Both the position numbers and the translations under genes were made by a program. Of a stretch of DNA of 7,725 nt, positions 1 to 5,441 are shown piece by piece. The notes under the pieces are model-generated. The model was given only the letters and a program-made list of their open reading frames with translations. It was not told the DNA's origin and searched no databases. The stretch's first letter is position 1. Each line of letters opens with the position of its first letter. The DNA is from Alphaproteobacteria bacterium (GTDB taxonomy: Bacteria; Pseudomonadota; Alphaproteobacteria; Rickettsiales; Rickettsiaceae), in the NCBI GenBank assembly GCA_020630305.1, contig JAHDBQ010000035.1, positions 1 through 7,725 of the forward strand, in the 5' to 3' direction.

Positions 1-122
1 TGCATAACAAACTCAGAAAAATCCTCAATTGATTCTGGTGAGTCGATTATTGAATTCAACTCTTCGTGTTCTTGTTTAAGTTCCTGCAACTCTTGCAGGA
101 ATTCTATTTTCTGATCTGGCAT
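1..122 (-). CDS. DUF465/YdcH-like small protein, N-terminal part only
   Basis: A reading frame starts at ATG 122-120 and runs off the left edge after 40 complete codons. The peptide begins MPDQKIEFLQELQELKQEHE and continues to an acidic stretch ending near FSEFVM. The pattern of a short amphipathic helix with L-K-x-E-H-x-x-L, followed by I-I-D and a turn, matches the start of the YdcH/DUF465 family. These are small helical-hairpin proteins of about 60-80 residues with no firmly known function. The second helix, which in the family carries an R-L-K-K-x-K-L type motif, would lie outside the window, so the family call is inferred from half the domain. A strong promoter lies just upstream, which supports a real gene. 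No good Shine-Dalgarno is visible before the ATG. It is divergent from the 458-residue gene starting at 341. An unrelated short coiled-coil protein is the main alternative. Confidence 0.6.
   Translation of the reverse strand, partial: MPDQKIEFLQELQELKQEHEELNSIIDSPESIEDFSEFVM
81..101. repeat. Perfect inverted repeat, 9-base arms, inside the start of the DUF465-like gene
   Basis: TTCCTGCAA (81-89) and TTGCAGGAA (93-101) are exact reverse complements separated by CTC. The element lies about 20-40 bases inside the coding sequence and encodes the F-L-Q-E-L-Q-E part of the first helix. It could form a hairpin in the mRNA near the ribosome entry site or act as a dyad operator. It could also be a by-product of the repeated L-Q-E codons. 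Confidence 0.6.
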
Positions 123-154
123 TAATATTTTGTATATCGTTTGCTATAACTTAT

Positions 155-183
155 ATTATATCAAAAAAAACTGCAATTGTAAA
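155..183 (-). promoter_or_regulatory. Sigma-70 type promoter for the DUF465-like gene
   Basis: On the minus strand, TTTACA (183-178, five of six matches to TTGACA) is followed by a 17-base spacer and a perfect TATAAT (160-155). The spacer ends in TGA, which gives an extended -10 (TGnTATAAT). The predicted start of transcription, near 148, would leave a leader of about 26 bases before the ATG at 122. AT-rich DNA yields many chance -10 boxes. The combination of both boxes, ideal spacing and a TG extension at the right distance from a start codon is much less likely by chance. Confidence 0.7.
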
Positions 184-302
184 TTTAAAAGATAAATAAT
201 CTTTATATAAAATAACTCTAAATATTATTTGTAAAAAAAATACACCTAAGCGCTTTATTTACTGGCATCTGCACGAAATATCTTTTCTACCTCTACGTTC
301 AG

Positions 303-311
303 TGGTAAAAT
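303..311 (+). promoter_or_regulatory. Candidate extended -10 for the 458-residue gene
   Basis: TGGTAAAAT (303-311) is an extended -10 element (TGn plus TAAAAT, five of six matches). A start near 318 would give a leader of roughly 23 bases before the ATG at 341. The -35 region at 283-288 (TTTTCT) is poor, so the promoter would lean on the extended -10. Confidence 0.4.
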
Positions 312-340
312 ATCATTAAACAATACTTAGGAATTTTATT

Positions 341-1717
341 ATGAAAAGATTTCAAGAAAGCAAAAAACAAAAACAATCAAAACAAGAGATGCTGGATCTT
401 CTGGCATCTTTTCATGACCAGGGATTTGGAAAAGTTGAGAAATTAGGTAAAAATACTGATATACTCAACTATAACGATAACTTTCAAAAATTTTGTAAAA
501 AAATGCTTATAGTGCATAAAGAATCAAAGGATTTTAGTAGCAGCGCTTCGGAAAAAAAGCCAATTCTGACAGATCAGGATATTGAATATTTGGTAAATTT
601 CAGAAAAGAACTCCCTGAAAAACTCAGTACCATGCAAGAAAAATTAGAAACATTACAGTCAGTTGCTGCTAAGAGCAAAGTTAATATTAACACTAAAGAC
701 TCTCCTAAACTTCTTCACAACATGAATTCTTTAGGGCAAGCATTTTCTGGAGAAATGTATAAAAAAATACTTAATGTAGAAATGAGCAACGCCTCGGAAG
801 CTCTGCGTAGTTCGCTAGATTCAATTAATGCTTCAATAGCAAATAGGTCAAAAGACGTAGATGAGCTTACCGTACTCTATGGCACTGATAAATCAAAACA
901 AACAAACCTACTACATGATTTACTTAAAGATCATATCAGCATGCAAGAAGCAGAAGGCCTAGACACAAAATCGCTAGCAGCCTTAAAAAAGATTGAACGC
1001 AGAATAGAAGCTAATTCTAGTGAAATTACCCTTACAAAAGACGAGTATGTTAGTTTTAAAAAAAATATGGATAATATATCTGCACGTTTTACTTTTAGTG
1101 ACAATGCAAAGCAAGAGATCTTGTCAGAATTAAATAATATTATCCCTGAAGAGAAATATCAAACTCCAACTAAAACTAAAGCTTCAAAAGGTAATATTGA
1201 AAAACTATCAGCGATAAATTCGCTTTCAAAGCTATCATCCACTCAAGAGCTAAACAACTTCAGAACTAACTCAAAAGGTGTTGTAAGAAAGAAAGGGTCT
1301 GCTAGCAGGTCTAAAAACCCATTCACAAGCGAACAAAATCAAGAAAAAAAAACAGCGCAAACAAACAGAAAAAAAGTTAGTCAGAATCTTGCAAATGAAG
1401 CACTTGCTGTAGCATTTTCAAGAAAAAGAGGTGCACGCCCCGCAGAGTTAAACACCTTAAGAAGACACGAAAACTTAAGTGAATTGAAGCCAGAATTGGA
1501 TTCACAGATGCCATCAAATCTTAAAAAAACTGGTAACGATCAAAAACTGCACAAACCATCATCATCTACAAAAATTGGAGATCTATTTTCGGATAATGAA
1601 AAAGACACACTACGAGGACTAGGAAATATATTAAAAAGCACACCTAAAGATCTCCCTAAAAAAGAAGATTCAGCAAAAGAAAAGAAAAAAACTACCAACA
1701 AAGGAAGAGGTGGCTAA
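341..1717 (+). CDS. Lysine-rich helical/coiled-coil protein of unknown function (458 aa)
   Basis: I do not recognise this protein. It has no signal peptide, no membrane segment and one Cys (residue 52), and is rich in Lys, Ser, Asn and Glu. Residues 1-20 are very basic. About 75-270 read as helical with coiled-coil tendency, for example E-K-L-x-x-M-Q-E-K-L-E-x-L-Q near 93-105 and L-A-A-L-K-K-I-E-R-R-I near 212-222. About 270-458 looks disordered and basic, with Lys/Arg clusters at 316-325 and 336-345, an R-K-R-G-A-R-P patch at 361-367, and a Lys-rich end finishing in GRGG. The ATG at 341 is supported by AGGA eight bases upstream and by the candidate promoter. The gene stands alone, followed by a 456-base gap. 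A soluble, charged, disordered-tailed orphan in a rickettsial-type genome is compatible with a secreted effector, a nucleic-acid-binding protein or a structural protein. No motif decides between these. Confidence 0.85.
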   Translation: MKRFQESKKQKQSKQEMLDLLASFHDQGFGKVEKLGKNTDILNYNDNFQKFCKKMLIVHKESKDFSSSASEKKPILTDQDIEYLVNFRKELPEKLSTMQEKLETLQSVAAKSKVNINTKDSPKLLHNMNSLGQAFSGEMYKKILNVEMSNASEALRSSLDSINASIANRSKDVDELTVLYGTDKSKQTNLLHDLLKDHISMQEAEGLDTKSLAALKKIERRIEANSSEITLTKDEYVSFKKNMDNISARFTFSDNAKQEILSELNNIIPEEKYQTPTKTKASKGNIEKLSAINSLSKLSSTQELNNFRTNSKGVVRKKGSASRSKNPFTSEQNQEKKTAQTNRKKVSQNLANEALAVAFSRKRGARPAELNTLRRHENLSELKPELDSQMPSNLKKTGNDQKLHKPSSSTKIGDLFSDNEKDTLRGLGNILKSTPKDLPKKEDSAKEKKKTTNKGRGG

Positions 1718-1916
1718 AAATTAAAGTGAAATAGTCAAAACTCTAGATACTTCACGCCATAAGCAAATCCCGAGAATCTCTTCTTAAACTTTCAGGGCTT
1801 TACTAAATGCAGGCTGCAATGAGATTACTCAAACAAATTCGTCAATGACATAACATGATCGAGGCCTAAGGAATATCTACTTGTTTGCAACGAGTATGTG
1901 CGCTGAAGCGTTGTTA

Positions 1917-1943
1917 GAGATCTTGAATCAAGTTCAAGATGAC
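1917..1943 (+). repeat. REP-like palindromic repeat, copy A
   Basis: The 27-base unit begins GAGAT and ends GATGAC. ATCTTGAA (1920-1927) pairs with TTCAAGAT (1933-1940) across a five-base loop. An alternative outer pairing, AGAGAT (1916-1921) with ATCTCT (1944-1949), would extend the hairpin with a bulge. The GAGAT...GATGAC layout resembles dispersed intergenic repeats of rickettsial and other alphaproteobacterial genomes, by recall rather than by search. Confidence 0.55.
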
Positions 1944-1989
1944 ATCTCTTGAGAACAGCAAATAACACCGAGCAGGCGCAAAAGAGTAC

Positions 1990-2017
1990 GTCATCCCGGA
2001 CACTGATCACGAATCTC
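1990..2017 (-). repeat. REP-like palindromic repeat, copy B, inverted relative to copy A
   Basis: Read on the minus strand, this 28-base unit begins GAGATTCGTGATCA and ends GGGATGAC. It shares with copy A the GAGAT start, the ATCA core and the GATGAC end. The two units therefore face each other across a 46-base spacer. Its internal symmetry is worn: TCCGGGA against TTCGTGA. A related but more decayed third unit may lie at 1821-1849 (starts GAGATT, ends AATGAC). Confidence 0.5.
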
Positions 2018-2173
2018 ATTATTCTTGCCACATTGTACTGCGCTGAAGGGATTTATAGATCAACCGGCTAAATTCTTAGATGACTAAGTTTATTGATATA
2101 TTAGAAAATAACGCCCAATAATATTAACACACTAAAAGCAATTGCAAACCAAATTTGTAAAATTAGCTTTTTA

Positions 2174-2668
2174 ATGCATCAAACGTACGTTACAATAATA
2201 TCAAACAAATTAACTTATTTAGCAACTATGCAAGAATATAATTACGAAGAGTCTGATTTAGGTTCCGAGGCAAAAAAAAAAGAAAACAATATTAACGAAC
2301 AAAAGGATTACACCCTAGAGGAAATAAAGTATAAATCTGGAACTATAAAAATAGTTATTACATTATGGATATTGATTTCAGGTGGTTCTATTGTATCTAT
2401 CTCACTTTGCTCGCTAATTAGCACTTGGGAACTAGGTGCATCGAGAGATCTATTACTTGAACTGAGTATTATGATGAACTATATAATAATATTTTTGCTA
2501 AGCATAATTGCACTTATAATATCTGTTATAATGTCATTAATATATAATAAGCGATACCCAGAAAACACCGCTATTGGGAAAAATGTTGTATCCTACAAAG
2601 CCATTTTATCTATGTATAATATGATACTTCCAATTGTTGCACTTATTGCCATATTATTAATAAAATGA
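2174..2668 (+). CDS. Small integral membrane protein of unknown function (up to 164 aa)
   Basis: I do not recognise this family. From the first ATG (2174) it would have a hydrophilic N-terminus of about 57 residues, rich in Glu, Lys and Asn, and then three hydrophobic segments at about 58-82, 100-124 and 143-163. The frame ends two residues after the last segment with I-K. Neither ATG has a clear Shine-Dalgarno. The ATG at 2228 (Met19, starting MQEYNYEESDL) is a credible alternative that removes an uncharacteristic leader and gives 146 residues. A run of ten A at 2272-2281 encodes the A-K-K-K stretch (residues 33-36) and is prone to slippage. The gene converges on mrcA. An open frame of this length with three well-shaped membrane segments is unlikely to be chance, but function cannot be inferred. 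A role as a small membrane accessory protein is only a guess. Confidence 0.7.
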   Translation: MHQTYVTIISNKLTYLATMQEYNYEESDLGSEAKKKENNINEQKDYTLEEIKYKSGTIKIVITLWILISGGSIVSISLCSLISTWELGASRDLLLELSIMMNYIIIFLLSIIALIISVIMSLIYNKRYPENTAIGKNVVSYKAILSMYNMILPIVALIAILLIK

Positions 2669-2672
2669 ACGC

Positions 2673-2696
2673 AAAACCACGGGTCTTGACACGTGG
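2673..2696 (-). terminator. Possible intrinsic terminator downstream of mrcA
   Basis: Positions 2677-2696 form a 20-base dyad, CCACGTGTCAAGACCCGTGG on the minus strand, with CCACG pairing CGTGG and GTC facing GAC inside one mismatch. It is followed on that strand by TTTT (2676-2673), as expected for an intrinsic terminator of mrcA, whose stop lies 98 bases upstream. The T run is short. On the plus strand no T run follows, so it should not stop the converging membrane-protein gene. A REP-like palindrome unrelated to termination is the alternative. Confidence 0.45.
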
Positions 2697-2706
2697 CTGA
2701 AAATGC

Positions 2707-2782
2707 ACCGCTGTCTTTTTCGTGTATACTGTAAGAATGAAATGCAGGAAACAAGGTCACTGTGTTTGGAATCAACAGCGGT
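2707..2782. repeat. Long-range inverted repeat in the convergent intergenic gap
   Basis: ACCGCTGT (2707-2714) and ACAGCGGT (2775-2782) are exact reverse complements 60 bases apart. A smaller inner pair, AAACA with TGTTT, lies within the span. It sits just beyond the mrcA stop and could be a structured 3' untranslated region or the ends of a small decayed element. No known RNA family was recognised. Confidence 0.4.
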
Positions 2783-2793
2783 CAAAAATTAAA

Positions 2794-5313
2794 CTAATAC
2801 AATTCGTGTGATTGGTCTTGGTCTTGAATTCTTGAAAACGGATCGTCATCGTCAACTCTTTGGTAGCCAGATGCAGGCCCTTCTTGCTGCTCATCACTAT
2901 CATCAGCTGCGCTGTTACCGAACGGGTCATTATCATCACCCTGTCTGCTTCCATCACCGTCACCTGAGGAATCTTCTACATTAGCATTGTCATCGATCTC
3001 CGGCTCCTTCTCTTCGGTTCTATAAACACCAGGTTTATATCCGTATTTCCTGAATGCTTCCATAATAGTCCCTGGCCCTGTTGCATATTCTCCGGTGTGG
3101 CGATCAATTGACCTTAGCTCAATAGTATCCGGCACTGGAAAATCAACAACAGGCTGATCAGCATAACCATTGGTCATGAAATCGACAAATATTGGCAAAG
3201 CAAGCGAAGAGCCCGTTGCTCTTTTTCCTAAAGTTCTTGGATTATCAAAGCCCATATATGTTCCTACAACTATCTTCGGCGTAAAGCCCATAAACCAGGC
3301 ATCTTTAGAGCTATTAGTAGTACCAGTCTTACCGCCAATTTTATGCTTTAAATGACGCGCTCTTACCCCGGTTCCTCGCTGAATTCCGCCTTGCAGAATC
3401 GAAGAAACCTGATAAGTAACAGCCGGGTCAGCAATTCTCAGCAAATTAGGCTTCACAACGCGCGGCACAACAAGCTGGCCTCTAGAGTTAGTTTTTTTCG
3501 ATTTACAAACATTACACTCAGCGTAGTCGCGCTTGTAAATTACGTTACCTTTTCTATCTTTTATCCACTCAATATAATGAGGCTCGATTTTCTTACCGCC
3601 ATTAGCGATAGACCCATATGCCATAGTTATATTCTTCAATGTAGTTTCCATAGAACCAAGAACAATAGAATGTCTTCTTTTTGCATCATCATTCACGCCA
3701 AATCTTTTGATCGTTCTTACAACCTTACTAAGGCCAGCCACCTGCCCCACTCTAACGGTCACAGTATTACGTGACTTCTCAAGCCCTTTTCTGAGTGTCA
3801 TAGGCCCAAGATCCTTACCTGCATAGTTCTTTGGCCTCCAGATAGGCATCCCTTTGCCTTGATACACATCAACCGGGCCATCGCTAAATATATCATTCGG
3901 GCGAGCACCTTTTTCCAATGCAGCATAATACACAAACGGTTTTATCAAAGATCCAGGCTGACGATTAGCCTGAGTTGTACGGTCAAAATTACTACCATCA
4001 AAATCATAGCCACCTTCAGCTGCTAGCACCCTGCCTGTCGAATGCTCAACAACCATTATACCACCATTTACTTTTGGTATTTGCTGCAGGAAATATTTCC
4101 CTTCTTTTATTTCCACGACAATTACATCGCCTGCTTTTAAGATCTTCTTAACTGAGCGAATATTTGTAGCCGTCCATTTCATGTCCTTTAAATAAATATT
4201 AGCTCTTTTTCCATCTTTAAGCCCAACCTTAGCCTCGCTGTCAGAAACATTAAGCACAACGCCCATTTTATAATCACGAAGGCCTTTTGGGATCTTTAAT
4301 TCGCTTAGCTTCTTTTTCCAGTCACTAACTCCGATATTTCTCAAAGGGCCGCGATATCCTCTTTTCATATCATATTCCTTAACACCAGTTCTAAGCGCTG
4401 CTGAGGCTGCATCTTGCATCTTAGAATTAGCGCAAGTCATAACTGTCAGGCCGGCTGTATAGAAATATTCTTCGCCGAACATATCAATAATCTCAGCTCT
4501 TACCTTTGCAGCATAATAATCTGCATCTACAGTTTGAACTTTATCAAACTTTGCAAGGGTAATTGGTTCTTTTTTGGTCTCTTCTAGCTCGTCTTTAGTG
4601 ATGTAACCATCTTCATACATCCTGGTTAGAACATAATTTTTGCGATAAAAAGCTTTTTTATAATTCTTAGATGGATCGTAACTAGCAGGGGCCTTAGGCA
4701 GCGCCGCTAAAAATGCACATTCATTCAAAGTTAGCTCTTCTACCGACTTATTAAAATAGTGCAGCGCTGCAGTCGCCACCCCGTGTGCTCCTTTACCTAA
4801 ATATATCTGATTTAAATAAAGCTCAAGAACCTCTTCTTTTGTAAATAAACCAGAGATCCTATATGAAAGTATAGCCTCTTTGATTTTTCTGGTGAATGAA
4901 CGCTCAGAGCTTAGCAAAAAATTCCTTACAACCTGCTGGGTGATGGTAGATGCACCATGCATGCGCGACCCAGAATTTCTAAAGTTCCTTACTCCTGCAC
5001 GCACTATTCCAAATACATCAATACCTGGATGCAAATAAAAATTCTTATCCTCTGCTGCTATAAAAGCTAAGGATAGAGTCTTTGGAACAGACTCTATCGG
5101 CACAAATATTCTATGTTCTCTTGCAAATTCTTCTATCAATTTACCATCAGCTGAATACATTCTAGTAATAGATGGCGGGTAGTACTGGTCAAGCTCTGAA
5201 TGATCTGGCAAGTCTCTGCTGAATATCCACACAACTATCGTACCAATAATTAAACCAATTAGGAATAATATAAATGCTATTTTTGCACAAAAAATGGTGA
5301 ATCTCAGTAACAT
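2794..5313 (-). CDS. mrcA: Penicillin-binding protein 1A, bifunctional glycosyltransferase/transpeptidase
   Basis: This class A PBP polymerises lipid II into glycan strands and cross-links the stem peptides on the outer face of the inner membrane. A membrane anchor lies at about 5-30. The GT51 domain (about 50-225) has the catalytic Glu88 in EDKNF, GASTITQQ at 120-127, RKIKEA at 142-147 and the helix ending ELYLNQIYLG at 164-173. An OB-like region lies at about 325-415. The transpeptidase domain (about 418-715) has SLIK with nucleophile Ser455, the S-R-N triad at 514-516 and KTGT at 662-665. All key residues are present, so it should be active. A periplasmic CxxC at 600-603 fits my recollection of alphaproteobacterial PBP1A. 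Residues from about 768 to 839 form an Asp-rich low-complexity tail with DDNDPF and DDDDPF. The ATG follows AAGAAG at short spacing. It lies downstream of miaB on the same strand, 128 bases away. Confidence 0.96.
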   Translation of the reverse strand: MLLRFTIFCAKIAFILFLIGLIIGTIVVWIFSRDLPDHSELDQYYPPSITRMYSADGKLIEEFAREHRIFVPIESVPKTLSLAFIAAEDKNFYLHPGIDVFGIVRAGVRNFRNSGSRMHGASTITQQVVRNFLLSSERSFTRKIKEAILSYRISGLFTKEEVLELYLNQIYLGKGAHGVATAALHYFNKSVEELTLNECAFLAALPKAPASYDPSKNYKKAFYRKNYVLTRMYEDGYITKDELEETKKEPITLAKFDKVQTVDADYYAAKVRAEIIDMFGEEYFYTAGLTVMTCANSKMQDAASAALRTGVKEYDMKRGYRGPLRNIGVSDWKKKLSELKIPKGLRDYKMGVVLNVSDSEAKVGLKDGKRANIYLKDMKWTATNIRSVKKILKAGDVIVVEIKEGKYFLQQIPKVNGGIMVVEHSTGRVLAAEGGYDFDGSNFDRTTQANRQPGSLIKPFVYYAALEKGARPNDIFSDGPVDVYQGKGMPIWRPKNYAGKDLGPMTLRKGLEKSRNTVTVRVGQVAGLSKVVRTIKRFGVNDDAKRRHSIVLGSMETTLKNITMAYGSIANGGKKIEPHYIEWIKDRKGNVIYKRDYAECNVCKSKKTNSRGQLVVPRVVKPNLLRIADPAVTYQVSSILQGGIQRGTGVRARHLKHKIGGKTGTTNSSKDAWFMGFTPKIVVGTYMGFDNPRTLGKRATGSSLALPIFVDFMTNGYADQPVVDFPVPDTIELRSIDRHTGEYATGPGTIMEAFRKYGYKPGVYRTEEKEPEIDDNANVEDSSGDGDGSRQGDDNDPFGNSAADDSDEQQEGPASGYQRVDDDDPFSRIQDQDQSHELY

Positions 5314-5331
5314 AACTTCTTTTAACTTACA

Positions 5332-5337
5332 ATTATA
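5332..5337 (-). promoter_or_regulatory. Candidate -10 box for mrcA
   Basis: A perfect TATAAT on the minus strand at 5337-5332 would place transcription start near 5325, about a dozen bases before the mrcA ATG. No acceptable -35 lies 16-18 bases upstream and there is no TGn extension. In this AT-rich gap (5314-5441) it may be chance. Read-through from miaB is equally possible, because no intrinsic terminator is visible between the two genes. Confidence 0.3.
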
Positions 5338-5441
5338 ATCGCATTAATTTAATATTTTTCCTTTTCTTTTAACCTTGCTCACTCAAAGGGTTCAGCAGCT
5401 CAGCATTACTGTAATCTTATAAAGACTCCTAATTAGTAGAT

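Larger units (their letters stand above)
1899..2061 (+). repeat. Direct repeat pair bracketing the REP-like units
   Basis: TGCGCTGAAG occurs exactly at 1899-1908 and again at 2039-2048. Both copies continue with loosely similar sequence ending in AGATC, at 1922 and 2061 respectively, giving imperfect repeats of 23-24 bases set 140 bases apart. They enclose both REP-like copies. This could be a flank duplicated around an inserted element, or two more units of a longer degenerate repeat. Confidence 0.4.
1718..2173. other. 456-base gene-free gap with degenerate REP-like repeats
   Basis: No convincing gene, tRNA or terminator is visible here. The middle (about 1890-2060) has higher GC than the coding neighbours and holds two degenerate palindromic repeat copies and a pair of direct repeats, listed separately. 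An open frame on the minus strand (1825-2031) spans the repeats, has no ribosome binding site and looks repeat-derived. The right end (about 2060-2173) is plain AT-rich DNA leading to the next gene. Confidence 0.6.

Noticed and set aside
1825..2031. 68-codon open frame on the minus strand
   Set aside because: It has no ribosome binding site or promoter and lies wholly across the REP-like repeats. Its peptide, with stretches such as HLELDSRS, looks like translated repeat rather than a protein.
1718..2173. Possible tRNA or tmRNA in the large gap
   Set aside because: No acceptor stem with a T-loop (GTTCGAATC-type) or other conserved tRNA elements could be found on either strand.
2737..2811. 24-codon plus-strand frame (starts MKCRKQGHCVW) just after a TATACT box
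   Set aside because: The -10 would leave no leader, there is no -35 or ribosome binding site, and the frame runs antisense into the end of mrcA. Chance is the simpler explanation.
2996..3011. D-P-F motifs in the PBP1A tail as mimics of eukaryotic clathrin-adaptor (AP-2) ligands
   Set aside because: The tail follows the transpeptidase domain and so faces the periplasm. It would not meet host cytosolic adaptors, and three-residue motifs are too common. The two motifs themselves lie in the last 47 codons of the gene, closer to its 3' end than the span given here.
3170..3774. Plus-strand open frames inside mrcA
   Set aside because: They are antisense to conserved transpeptidase sequence and have no coding character of their own.
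5371..5392. Hairpin AACCTT / AAGGGTT between miaB and mrcA as a miaB terminator
   Set aside because: On the minus strand it is followed by a run of A rather than T, and the stem needs a bulge.
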